Positions 56,301 through 64,000 of a DNA stretch of 64,000 nucleotides are shown here, one piece after another. A program made the position numbers and the translations under genes. This DNA is from Paraglaciecola hydrolytica. Lineage in GTDB: Bacteria; Pseudomonadota; Gammaproteobacteria; Enterobacterales; Alteromonadaceae. Numbering within the stretch: the first letter of the stretch is position 1; every line of letters begins with the position of its first letter. The stretch lies in contig NZ_LSNE01000006.1 of NCBI RefSeq assembly GCF_001565895.1, positions 252,965 to 316,964 of the forward strand, written 5' to 3'. The notes under the pieces were generated by a model. It had not been told where the DNA came from. It did not search any database and worked only from the letters and a program-made list of their open reading frames with translations.

Positions 56301-56861
56301 GCGATGTCGGGCGAGCGTGAAAAATGCTTAACGGCTGGCATGGATGATTATATGACTAAACCCATTGTGCCCAAGGTATTGGAAAACAAAATCAAACAAT
56401 GGACCTTGCCAGAATTTGACCGACTTACTAAACACAAAAAATCACAGCCTTTAACAGGAGATAGAAAAATGGAAGAGACAACAGCAGCACCGGATGATAA
56501 GAAAGTTGCAACAACTCAACTACCCTTAGCTGTTTGGGATCAAAGTGCTTGTTTAGTGCGTATGATGAATAATCAGGCCTTACTTGATCGTATTACCCAG
56601 ATGTTTTTAGTCGCTGCACCTGAAAAGTTTGCCCTGCTCGAAAGTGCCATGACTGCACAAGATTTTGCACAGGTGCATAGTATTAGCCATTCGCTTAAAG
56701 GTTTATCTGCGGAAGTCGGCGCCTTACGTTTTAATGCTGTGATGATAGAACTAGAAGCCAGCGCAAAAAACCAAGATAGTCAGGCGGTTAGTGCACTAAA
56801 AACCGAAGTCACTGAGCAGTTTAATGCCATGCTTAAGCAGATGTCGGCCCATTATAGTTAA
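53316..56861 (+). CDS. Large hybrid sensor kinase with PAS, receiver and HPt domains
   Basis: 1181 residues. Helices near 20-42 and 332-356 bracket a large periplasmic dCache-like sensor; then PAS (about 370-485), coiled coil, HisKA with H533 in TVSHEMRTPLNGI, ATPase with NLLSNAIKFT and FGGTGLGLSICKRL, a receiver with D960 in FMDCNMPEMDG, and an HPt domain with H1125 in HSISHSLKGLSAEVGA. A full His-Asp-His phosphorelay in one protein. With the REC-GGDEF gene directly upstream the natural output is c-di-GMP synthesis. Signal unknown, likely a small periplasmic ligand. Confidence 0.94.
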   Translation: MLSLGFKLSVKQYSSGFILNFMTTSLVILLLVIFTMATVLDSKIVSRADDEITDDLNNALKVSENVLTETLTRHRKTLLFLYETPPVIGLVRAAENHGHDPVDNTSTAQWKSRLATIFTAYIKNNTDVDQLRVISFEGQGKELVRVNRDAGQISSVAEPDMQIKANEFYYSATRGLALGQFYISQIQLNREHGKLELPYRPTIRISTPIFYSDGQPFGFLIINVDASSLINELLENTPAPYFPILTTQDGYFIQHPNKKYLFSQDLASGYRWQTSYKQQPSDAFSRLTKVISLEQGSGFYFAQANIPLSGGAKQTHMNLIIGAPESVIAALMLEKRLFAYSFAIIILLILFVVIFGYQRHINRVAELSATRARFAAIVDSSKDAIVSMTHSGVVTSWNDAAMIIFGLAESQALGQQFDELALLQGTKMAPNIKRLLSSGEIEAIETSCLNKLQDVVHLSINLSKIVSKDASHNGVVALIRDVSLQKEAEEKIQQSNHMLEIKVQERTAELEIASQKALKVSSIKSDFISTVSHEMRTPLNGIIGSLNLLKRLSRTTEQQKLMDLMDSSTNILARLINDILDLSKIEAGKLEFDNQPFNPMGVLENCALTMAVKAQDKKLEFILDASGVVHTQVVGDEDRLKQILNNLLSNAIKFTQQGHVAVVAFSAERDNKVILDIAVSDTGRGIAEENKDKLFEAFSQEDSTISTDFGGTGLGLSICKRLTNMMDGDISFTSTKGKGSCFRFQVAFPLEQCKSFKPLAILTNQQLALWVDNTVLQYAVANMFVHLGASLFDVTSDTPPEHGPNRPDLIKLLVIDQANKEFSQQLRLAQTWLDTQLLDTLVILQSPFMEWDVSRNEKILVLTKPLTINELIYRFDPSASVYSVNDVDQVNGNLVANSTLYNPQLYVLLVDDNDINLEVASGYLSLISPNILRAKNGRIALDILNKTRVNGQHIHSVFMDCNMPEMDGYQCAQAIRRGEAGAAYKTVPIIAMTANAMSGEREKCLTAGMDDYMTKPIVPKVLENKIKQWTLPEFDRLTKHKKSQPLTGDRKMEETTAAPDDKKVATTQLPLAVWDQSACLVRMMNNQALLDRITQMFLVAAPEKFALLESAMTAQDFAQVHSISHSLKGLSAEVGALRFNAVMIELEASAKNQDSQAVSALKTEVTEQFNAMLKQMSAHYS

Positions 56862-56905
56862 GCTGATATTATTGCGGAAGTGGTAGTTAAAATTAACGGT
56901 GATGT

Positions 56906-58633
56906 TTAGGCTTGTTGATTTTCTGCAAGAGTATTGTGCTTTGCATACACTGTGTTGCGGCCAGCGTTTTTAGCACAATATAACTGCACATCAGCAGCTT
57001 TAATTAATTCATCTACACTGGTTTCGTGCAACAGTTCGGCCACCCCAAAGCTGGCAGTGACAATGACTTTGTTATCGGCCAGTTCAAATTCAGTTTGGCT
57101 TATTTGTTTGCGTATTCTTTGCGCAATAGACACGGCATTGCTTATGTTGGTATTGGGCAATACGACAAGCAGCTCTTCTCCACCCCAACGCACCGCAATA
57201 TCAGCCACTCTGGCGTTTTCTTTAATGATAAAAGAAATTTTTTCCAGCACCTTATCACCTAAAAAATGGCCATATTTGTCATTCAGTAATTTAAACTTAT
57301 CGATGTCGAGTAAGATGGCTGAAACGCTCTGATTGCGCGCTAAAAAGTCATCCCAAATCGGTGCTATTTTTTTGTATAAACCGCGTCTATTGTAAAGCCC
57401 GGTTAAGGGGTCTAGCAGGGCAATACTTTCTGCCACAGATTTTTTAAGTTTTGATTCTCTGACCAATTCTGCCAAGGCCAATGCTAGCAGTACGGCGTCT
57501 AACAACATGCCAATTTCAACTGCTCTGAAGGTAAACTCGTTGAAGGGTATCAAGCCCCATACACTTAAGGCGGTGATAAAGGTGCCAATGGCCGCTGATA
57601 TGCTGCCAATCAAAAAATAGTAGGCTGCTTGATAGCCAAACTTTAAGGACAACAAGCCTAAACTCACCATGATAATTGGGTAGAGCAAGGTAAAGCTCAT
57701 TGCAATGAATAGTGCGGTAATATTGCTGGATGCGAGCACCGTCAGAGTGAATAAGCTCAGTGCCACAACAGCTAAATACAATATGGCTCTGTTGAGCCTA
57801 GGAAAGTGCTGTTTGAGTTCTAAAAACTGCCGCGCGAAAGCCAAGCCGCTGATATTAAATAACAGAATTAGGCTGGATCCACACCACATTTGCCAGGTGG
57901 TATTGTTTGGCCATAACCATCTAAAACCATGACCTGTGTAGGCAAAATTCATCGCCAGAAAAAAGCTTAAAAACACCGAATAATATAAATAGCGGCGGTC
58001 TTTTAAGGAAAAAAACAAAATAAGGTTATAGATCAGTAATGCTGTTATAGCGCCATATAACAAGCCATAGCTGTAAGCATGGTATTCAGTTTTGGCTGTT
58101 AACTGTTGGTCACTCAATAAATAAATTGGCAAGCTGATTGAATCTGGGGTGCTTACTCTGATTAAGACTTGTGTTGTGCCTGGGGGGAACTCAAAGGGCA
58201 CCACAAACAGGCGCGAATCCACTAAACGTTGTTTGAAGGGATAAGCGTCACCCAGTTGATAGCGGCTTGTAATTGTTGAGTCTTTGAAAAAGTAAAAATC
58301 CAGCTTATCTACCCAAATGTTATCAACCAATATATTTCGTTTTAGGGGGGTATTACTACTGTTATGCAACGAGATAAATAGCCAGATTGGTTTAGTGCCA
58401 ATACCAAAGGATATTGCTGAACTATTAATGACTTGTGGAATATAACTTGAGTTGTTTTGTGACTGAGTAAAGGCCTTAAATGCCTCAGTGGCACTAAGCT
58501 CGGCATCAGACTCTTGTATGTAAACCATCAGTTTACCGATAGCAGAGTCGTCAATGCTGGCTAAATCGGTATCTGTGGCTAGGAGTGATGTACACCACAT
58601 CAACATGCAAAAAGTACATAAACGTATCGTCAT
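56906..58633 (-). CDS. 7TMR-DISM diguanylate cyclase
   Basis: 575 residues. Signal peptide (ending near LLATD), an extracytoplasmic 7TMR-DISM ligand domain (about 25-180), seven helices (about 190-400), then GGDEF (about 405-565) with GGEEL at 484-488 and an RVAD I-site at 475-478. The GGEEL form is usually active. Converges on the hybrid kinase; its own promoter lies upstream near 58650. Makes c-di-GMP in response to an extracellular or membrane signal. Confidence 0.93.
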   Translation of the reverse strand: MTIRLCTFCMLMWCTSLLATDTDLASIDDSAIGKLMVYIQESDAELSATEAFKAFTQSQNNSSYIPQVINSSAISFGIGTKPIWLFISLHNSSNTPLKRNILVDNIWVDKLDFYFFKDSTITSRYQLGDAYPFKQRLVDSRLFVVPFEFPPGTTQVLIRVSTPDSISLPIYLLSDQQLTAKTEYHAYSYGLLYGAITALLIYNLILFFSLKDRRYLYYSVFLSFFLAMNFAYTGHGFRWLWPNNTTWQMWCGSSLILLFNISGLAFARQFLELKQHFPRLNRAILYLAVVALSLFTLTVLASSNITALFIAMSFTLLYPIIMVSLGLLSLKFGYQAAYYFLIGSISAAIGTFITALSVWGLIPFNEFTFRAVEIGMLLDAVLLALALAELVRESKLKKSVAESIALLDPLTGLYNRRGLYKKIAPIWDDFLARNQSVSAILLDIDKFKLLNDKYGHFLGDKVLEKISFIIKENARVADIAVRWGGEELLVVLPNTNISNAVSIAQRIRKQISQTEFELADNKVIVTASFGVAELLHETSVDELIKAADVQLYCAKNAGRNTVYAKHNTLAENQQA

Positions 58634-58824
58634 GATGATTAACGTTACCTTTTAATTGATTTAATTTTTACTGCATCCTGCATTATTAAGTTGTTTGGCT
58701 ATAGTGTGCAGTGTTTTAGTTTAAATCAACAAAGCTTAATCACCAGTTTATCTGCAAATTCACATAAGTCTTCGATGATGCTTGAGTCGCAGTAAGGTTA
58801 ACATACACACTTTCAGTGCAAATC

Positions 58825-58851
58825 AGCGGGCGATTCAAGGTGTCGCCCGCT
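58825..58851 (-). terminator. GC-rich hairpin after the M28 peptidase gene
   Basis: Perfect 9-bp stem AGCGGGCGA / TCGCCCGCT with a 9-base loop, 10 bases past the minus-strand stop. The U-tail is short, so efficiency is uncertain. Confidence 0.55.
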
Positions 58852-58860
58852 AGCAAAGTA

Positions 58861-60261
58861 TTAGGGTTTCAACTCTACGTCTGAATCTGCAATCAAATAG
58901 ATGCTCGCTGCGTATGCCGCTATGTTTTGCGCTAGTTCATCGGGATCAATCTTATCTAGGGTATCGTCTGGCGTATGGTGCAGGTCAAAATAGTCGCGGC
59001 CGTTTTGGTTTAAACGAATAGTCGGTACGCCTTTGGCGGCCATTGGAATGATATCAGGCCCGCCGCCTGGCACATCCGCCCCGCCTCTGACAATGCCAAG
59101 AGGAGATAAAATTTTAGCTATTTCATCGATTAATAAAGTGGCTTGTGGGTTGAGGTTCGACTCCAATTGCCAAATGGTTTGCGCCCCAAAATCAGATTCA
59201 GTCGCCAGCACATGATTATTTAGATTAGCTTCATGTTGTTTTGCATAAGCAAATGCGCCAAGCAGACCAACTTCTTCTGCGCCAAACATGACCACACGAA
59301 TAGTACGCTTAGGACGTTTGGGTAGCTTGGCAATCAGGGCCGCCGCCGCGGTGGTAATCGCAATACCTGCGCCATCGTCAACTGCTCCAGTACCCAGATC
59401 CCAACTGTCTAAATGGCCACCAATTAAGACGATTTCATCCGGCTTTTCACTGCCAATTAAATCTAAAATGACATTGCCACTGCTGACTTCGCCTTTCCAT
59501 TTTGATTCTGAATGAAGTGATATGGAAAGCGGTTTGCCTAGATTATGTAAACGACGAAGGTGATCGGCATCAGGATTAGAAATGGCGATAACAGGAATCT
59601 CAGCCCACTTTTCGCCGTCTTTACTCATCATGCCTGAATGGGGGAATCGATGAGAGTCTGAGCCAACAGAGCGAACGACTAAAGCACTGGCACCACCACG
59701 TTGTGCATGTTGCCAGCCTATTCGACGACGTTGGTTAGCTTGACCATAGCCTGCGCCGGTCTGGCTTTTAACCATCATATCGCCATCGATAAATACAATT
59801 TTACCTTTGAGGCTGTTGTCTTTAATCTCCGCCAATGCGTGAATATCTCTGAAATATTCCACATCGGCATTAATACTTTTTTTGGTCGGCGCAGCGCCAC
59901 CTAATGCAGTACCGTATAACTCTTGTTGGTAAGGAGAAGTAAGGGATATATGTAAATGGCCTCGATCCCAAAATGGCATCGTAAACTCTTCAACTTGGGT
60001 TTTATCGAAACCCAAGCTTTCCCCTAGCTTTAAGCCCCAGTCTCTTGCGCGTTTTTCCGCTTCTGAGCCGCCTAAACGGGGACCAATTTCTGTTGTAAGT
60101 GATGTCACTATTTCCATGCCTAAGTCGCTCTTGAGGGCGGTTTGCATGAGTTGTGTCGCAGTTTGTTTTTGCTCGTTTGTAATTAGTGCTGGTGCCGCCA
60201 GTAATTGCGCACTAAAAATACTTAACACAGCGCCAATGGTAAGGCGTTTCAGTTGTTGCAT
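58861..60261 (-). CDS. M28 family zinc aminopeptidase, exported
   Basis: 466 residues from the ATG of MQQLKRLTIG, with GGAG upstream; the frame extends further up without support. Signal peptide ends near LLAAP. The M28 domain has a protease-associated segment (RGGASALVVRSVG) and metal ligands H283-x-D285 in GGHLDSWD, AVDDGAG, GAEEVGLLG, ESDFGA, and HHTPDD. Binuclear zinc exopeptidase, likely periplasmic or secreted. Stands alone. Confidence 0.93.
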   Translation of the reverse strand: MQQLKRLTIGAVLSIFSAQLLAAPALITNEQKQTATQLMQTALKSDLGMEIVTSLTTEIGPRLGGSEAEKRARDWGLKLGESLGFDKTQVEEFTMPFWDRGHLHISLTSPYQQELYGTALGGAAPTKKSINADVEYFRDIHALAEIKDNSLKGKIVFIDGDMMVKSQTGAGYGQANQRRRIGWQHAQRGGASALVVRSVGSDSHRFPHSGMMSKDGEKWAEIPVIAISNPDADHLRRLHNLGKPLSISLHSESKWKGEVSSGNVILDLIGSEKPDEIVLIGGHLDSWDLGTGAVDDGAGIAITTAAAALIAKLPKRPKRTIRVVMFGAEEVGLLGAFAYAKQHEANLNNHVLATESDFGAQTIWQLESNLNPQATLLIDEIAKILSPLGIVRGGADVPGGGPDIIPMAAKGVPTIRLNQNGRDYFDLHHTPDDTLDKIDPDELAQNIAAYAASIYLIADSDVELKP

Positions 60262-60725
60262 GAGTTCTCCAGTGAAATGAGTACCAATTATTAGTTTTAG
60301 ATTTGTGAGTGTACAAAAACCAATACTACTCAGTTTTGTCCTTAAATTCACACAAGTATTCAATAATACACGAACCGCAACGGGGGCTTGTGTGCAATGT
60401 AGGTTTATCTGCTGTAGGAGTAAGCAATTTTGTTCAGCTAAATTAGCTAACATTGCCCTTGGTAAAATTAAACCGATATTTTTACAAGAGCAACTTAGTC
60501 ACTGCATCAAAGATATCACCAAAAGGTAGGCCCTAAGAAGAGTATGGAGATACACAGATAAAAATCTGTAAGGCTAAAACGACTTAAGGTAGTTGAATGT
60601 TTTGCACCTGACGAGATAGCCTAACAATATAAAAACGAAAACAGTCGACCTTGAATCGTTGCATTTGATCTATGTGTTTAAACAATCAGGGTGTCAACGC
60701 GAATACAAAAAGTGAGGGGAGTAAG
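60262..60725. other. Intergenic region between M28 and GH11 genes
   Basis: Divergent promoter region of about 460 bases. Open frames continue into it but have no ribosome sites. GAGGGGAG directly before 60726 supports the GTG start of the GH11 gene. Nothing else recognised. Confidence 0.55.
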
Positions 60726-61556
60726 GTGAAAAATTATTTTTTGAAAAGTGCGATGGTCTTGTGGCTTATATGTGGTGCAGTTGGCTGTTCTTCTGAAGAT
60801 ACATCTTCACCATCAACTAACGAGCTGGTAGCAGAAACACCAGTGGATGGCATTAATAAATTTCAGGCATATACACAACAATACACCGAGAATACAACTC
60901 TTAGTCAAAATCATGCTACAGGCCATATTGGTGACTTATTTTTTACCCATTGGAAAGACGGTGGCACCACCTCTTTGACTATGCAGTTGGACGGTAGTTT
61001 TGATGTGAGTTGGCAAGGTGGCGGTTATAATTACGTTGGTGGCCCAGGCTGGCATTATGGCGATATTAACCGGGTGATTGGCTATAACTTCAGCGAGGAC
61101 AGCGGCGCTAACTTTATTACGGTATACGGCTGGGGCTATGATAAAACTATGTCAGAAACAGATCCCGCGCATTTAGTGGAGTATTACATCTTACAAAGAT
61201 GGTCAGATGCTTATGAGCCGAGCAAGAATGGTGTCTTTGGTAAAACCTTTGTGAGTAATGGTGTGGAGTATTCAAGCTACCGTACCTTGCGTGAACAAAA
61301 GCCTTCAATTAATGGTCCATCCACCTTTTATCAGTATTGGAGCAAACCCAATCAGCCTCTTCCTTTGGGTGAAAGTCGAGAGATTATTTTTGCTGATCAT
61401 GTCAAAGCATGGGCCGATAGCGGTTGGATACTGCCAGATATGAATAACTTTGATGCCAGTGACGATCCGACCTATCAAGTCATGGCGGTAGAAGTGTTTA
61501 ATCCACCTAAAGATGGTACCGCTTCGGGCCGTGTTTGGGATGCCACGCCCAAATAG
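60726..61556 (+). CDS. GH11 xylanase-like lipoprotein
   Basis: 276 residues from GTG, preceded by GAGGGGAG with four-base spacing; an upstream in-frame ATG (60672) is less likely. A lipoprotein signal ends GAVGC. The catalytic domain has SWQGGGYNYVGGPGWHYGD, the nucleophile E152 in LVEYYILQRW, and the likely acid/base E256 in MAVEVFNPPKDG, the GH11 pattern. Endo-xylanase activity on plant or algal xylan is the family expectation. The signal predicts a membrane or surface anchor rather than free secretion. No other carbohydrate genes are nearby. Confidence 0.85.
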   Translation: MKNYFLKSAMVLWLICGAVGCSSEDTSSPSTNELVAETPVDGINKFQAYTQQYTENTTLSQNHATGHIGDLFFTHWKDGGTTSLTMQLDGSFDVSWQGGGYNYVGGPGWHYGDINRVIGYNFSEDSGANFITVYGWGYDKTMSETDPAHLVEYYILQRWSDAYEPSKNGVFGKTFVSNGVEYSSYRTLREQKPSINGPSTFYQYWSKPNQPLPLGESREIIFADHVKAWADSGWILPDMNNFDASDDPTYQVMAVEVFNPPKDGTASGRVWDATPK

Positions 61557-61799
61557 CTACTGCGTCGCAGGGTACTTAGCCAAACAATTTTGGCCAATGA
61601 TGGGCCTTTTAAACTTTATGCTGCCTGCGTTTATTAGATCGACTGCAGATCGTAATCCTAAGACGGCTGAACGTTCGAAACCAGAATTACAACGGGTTGT
61701 CAGAGGCTATCATTTTGAACTTTAGTTGGTCGCTTCAACTTCTCACGCCTGCGCTAATTCACGTAGTCTTTAATATAATGTTAAGGTGAGCATGGTGCG

Positions 61800-64000
61800 T
61801 TATTGATAATACTGATCTAATAGAAATTGCAGTTCCTCGGCTTTGCTACATCGTACTGGACCACACATTGGATCAGCTTCGAATTCTGCGTGTTTAGACT
61901 TACCCATATTTAAATTAGCCTTACGAATCCTTGCTTTATCTTCGGCATATGAACTGGGACCAGTCTGTTTAGACCTAATTTCCAATGCAAAACGCTGTGC
62001 TTTTAGTTCATCTATGAACAAGTAAGTCTTTAACGGTTTGGTTTGTTCATTTCTGCATACACTAATTTCACACTCACCGGGTTTCATTCCAACTACTGAG
62101 CAGTATGGTCTGGCCGTTGTTAGTTCCCACATGTCTTTAACCGACTTACCATCTTGGATTACATTCTGGTATTCAAAGGTGAATGGGAAGGGATTAATCT
62201 GTGGTAGTCGGCAGCTCTGATAAAATGGCGAGACACCTGGAGGGTGTTCTCTAATATATTGGTAGGAAGCTAGTTGATTTTTCTCGATCTTGACTACTCC
62301 CATTTCCACACCGGGTGTTAAGCCTGCATCCCAATCCCACTGACTTCTTACATGAAGAATGCTGACATAATTTGTTTCACCTGGTCGTTGTGCTAAATGC
62401 GTTAAACGACCGCTTTTGTTCACCATAAAATATCTTTTTTGGGAATTGCTCAATACTTGAGGGTGATCCAAAAACTCAATTTCTAATTCGGTTTTACTGA
62501 GTAATTCAATACGCGCTTTAACGCTATCAGAATCCACTTTGCGCGCATTCTCATATGCAATTTGTTTGCGTCTGGCTGCTTCTTCGTGGGTAATAAATGC
62601 CGATAGATCCGCTTGCCAGTTGTTAGATTTTTGAGTGATCGCAATGCACTCGAGATCCTGACAAGTATAACCGGTCGGCACACCAGTAAACCTAAAACTA
62701 ATTTGTTGTGTTTCGGGACAGTAAAGACTGTATTGGTGGCTCAAGTGAGTCGTTATTTCCGATATAGCACTAAATGGAATATCAAGCAGCAACCTGTGTG
62801 AAATTTCTAAGTTGAAATGTGGCTCAGGTTTACAAACTGATTCGGTTTCAAAGTCTATATAGTCGTTGCGTAAGTTTATTTTTGCTCTAAAAGTGGTTGG
62901 TTCAGCATGCCCATGGTAACCATCTTGAAATACCCACTGATTCTTACGCGAAAGCGTACCATATGCGGTACGTGTTGCTCGATGATAAGCCTCCTGCTGC
63001 GCCTTTTCGATTGGCGCAATTTTCGCTTTTGGCACCTCTATCCTGATGGCCTCTATATTTGCTGCACGGCAGGCTAGGTTCAGAGCTTTTACCATGACAT
63101 TAAGTGGTTTAACAAAGGCGGTAAACTCAGAAAGTTTATTCGTTGTATAAAATTGAGTTTGTTCACGAATTAGAAGGGCACTTACATCATCTGCGCGATT
63201 GGCAGTTATACCGTGAAAACCTAAAAAGTTAACCACCATCCAAGGGCTACAGTGGCCTTTAAACTGAAATATGGCACCAGTGAGCATATCAGAAACCGTA
63301 AGCTCAAGACCCAAAGCGCCAAATGGTAATGCCACAGTTAATAAATAGGGTTTGCTATATAGCTTTTTATTCCGATTATTTATATCCAATGCCACCCAAT
63401 TGGTTAGCTGCCAAATGTCTTCTTCGTAATCTGGATTATCACGTAAATGGGGAGAGGTGACTTTTTTCACTACTTTTTTGTTGCTGGGTGATGGCTCATT
63501 GCGTTGGCTAGACACATCCGCTTCCTGAAACGGTAATCGCCCCTCTCCTTGCCCGAAAAATAACGCCTTGTAATCCGTACCATTTTGCGTCAACACCGTA
63601 ACGCTTATCTGATTTGCACTAATTGCTTCAAAAGTAATCTGCTTTATAGTGATACTGGGGCATGAGGTCCGTTCGGCGGCAACTACACTTATGGAAAACG
63701 TTGTATTCGTTGAGCCTTCCAGCTTATCGACAGCATAAATGCAATTCTTACCATCCACAACTAATGTAATCGAACCTGAAAGCCTTCCAGCATTGAATGT
63801 TAGGCCTATTACGTTGCCACTGGAAAGATTGCTTGAACCGGTATTTTCAGGTGTGAACTCTCCAACCCAAATCCCTGGCAGACCTTTTTTGAAAACGCCA
63901 TTAGGAAGCAGCTTTACTTCTTTAGCGCTTAACCAGCCAAACTTAATTGCGTTTTCAAGGTTAACGTAGCTAGCACCTAAAGCAATCGGTCGCCCTTGGC
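61800..64000 (-). CDS. Large unrecognised protein, 5' end cut by the window
   Basis: The frame stays open to the right edge, so the start lies beyond it; at least 733 residues are visible. A GTG at 63758 is not needed as start. The product is beta-rich with clusters such as PFTFEYQNVIQDGKSV and ETNYVSILHVRSQWDWD, and a basic C-terminal part. No helix, signal or catalytic motif is recognised in the part seen. Possibly a secreted or multi-domain structural protein; function not assigned. Confidence 0.7.
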   Translation of the reverse strand, partial: QGRPIALGASYVNLENAIKFGWLSAKEVKLLPNGVFKKGLPGIWVGEFTPENTGSSNLSSGNVIGLTFNAGRLSGSITLVVDGKNCIYAVDKLEGSTNTTFSISVVAAERTSCPSITIKQITFEAISANQISVTVLTQNGTDYKALFFGQGEGRLPFQEADVSSQRNEPSPSNKKVVKKVTSPHLRDNPDYEEDIWQLTNWVALDINNRNKKLYSKPYLLTVALPFGALGLELTVSDMLTGAIFQFKGHCSPWMVVNFLGFHGITANRADDVSALLIREQTQFYTTNKLSEFTAFVKPLNVMVKALNLACRAANIEAIRIEVPKAKIAPIEKAQQEAYHRATRTAYGTLSRKNQWVFQDGYHGHAEPTTFRAKINLRNDYIDFETESVCKPEPHFNLEISHRLLLDIPFSAISEITTHLSHQYSLYCPETQQISFRFTGVPTGYTCQDLECIAITQKSNNWQADLSAFITHEEAARRKQIAYENARKVDSDSVKARIELLSKTELEIEFLDHPQVLSNSQKRYFMVNKSGRLTHLAQRPGETNYVSILHVRSQWDWDAGLTPGVEMGVVKIEKNQLASYQYIREHPPGVSPFYQSCRLPQINPFPFTFEYQNVIQDGKSVKDMWELTTARPYCSVVGMKPGECEISVCRNEQTKPLKTYLFIDELKAQRFALEIRSKQTGPSSYAEDKARIRKANLNMGKSKHAEFEADPMCGPVRCSKAEELQFLLDQYYQ

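Noticed and set aside
60262-60453. 64-codon N-terminal extension of the M28 gene
   Set aside because: The extension has no signal or ribosome site, while MQQLKRLTIG has GGAG upstream and begins a good signal peptide.
1-64000. tRNA, rRNA, CRISPR arrays, insertion sequences, phage genes
   Set aside because: None seen on reading both strands; a tRNAscan, CRISPR finder and IS search would be needed to exclude small or degenerate ones.

Overview
The window reads as ordinary chromosome of a marine gammaproteobacterium of the Alteromonadales type (Alteromonas / Paraglaciecola / Glaciecola-like). The grounds are moderate AT-richness, dense signalling genes, a Vibrio-type TonB2/TtpC operon, Tat-exported accessory enzymes, and familiar housekeeping genes (uppP, hinT, rdgC, phoB/phoR, sodB, grxD). 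I saw no tRNA, rRNA, transposase, phage module or CRISPR array. Genus is inference only.

Layout. 1-6.8 kb: end of uppP, hinT, an M49-like lipoprotein metallopeptidase, an HDOD protein, rdgC and an orphan sensor kinase. 6.9-19.2 kb: phoB-phoR, then a beta-helix-like lipoprotein, a TonB-dependent receptor, and a six-gene TonB energy operon (DUF3450, ttpC, exbB, exbD, tonB, TPR). Pho-box-like sequences lie before phoB, before the lipoprotein and before the DUF3450 gene, so the block looks like one phosphate-starvation uptake unit. 19.2-22 kb: a small Cys-rich ORF and a hybrid kinase. 22-33.6 kb: eight minus-strand genes (Tat-exported TldD-like, TldE-like, Tat DUF4159, MoxR ATPase, DUF58, BatA-like, a large membrane protein with a His/Asp-rich stretch, and another membrane protein). 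This is the best candidate for a little-studied multi-component envelope system.

33.8-45 kb is more accessory: a membrane protein behind a truncated PadR reading frame, a lipase-like lipoprotein, a solute-binding protein overlapping a hybrid kinase, an internally duplicated exported protein, an AraC-type membrane regulator, a two-component pair and a membrane-anchored DJ-1/PfpI protein. A GC-rich structured repeat of about 100 bp follows. 45-51 kb: DUF3297, GNAT, exported RidA, an overlapping M19-like/amidohydrolase pair, VF530, sodB and grxD. 51-64 kb: a coiled-coil membrane protein, a REC-GGDEF plus giant hybrid kinase pair, a 7TMR-DISM diguanylate cyclase, an M28 peptidase, a lone GH11 xylanase-like lipoprotein, and a large unrecognised ORF running off the right edge.

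How the parts work together. PhoR/PhoB would sense phosphate limitation and switch on both an outer-membrane receptor and the TonB machinery that powers it. The MoxR-BatA-TldD/E block would couple an AAA+ ATPase to membrane and Tat-exported proteins. Many sensor kinases and two GGDEF proteins point to a surface- or particle-associated lifestyle. Functions rest on motif and family recognition by eye; no search was run.
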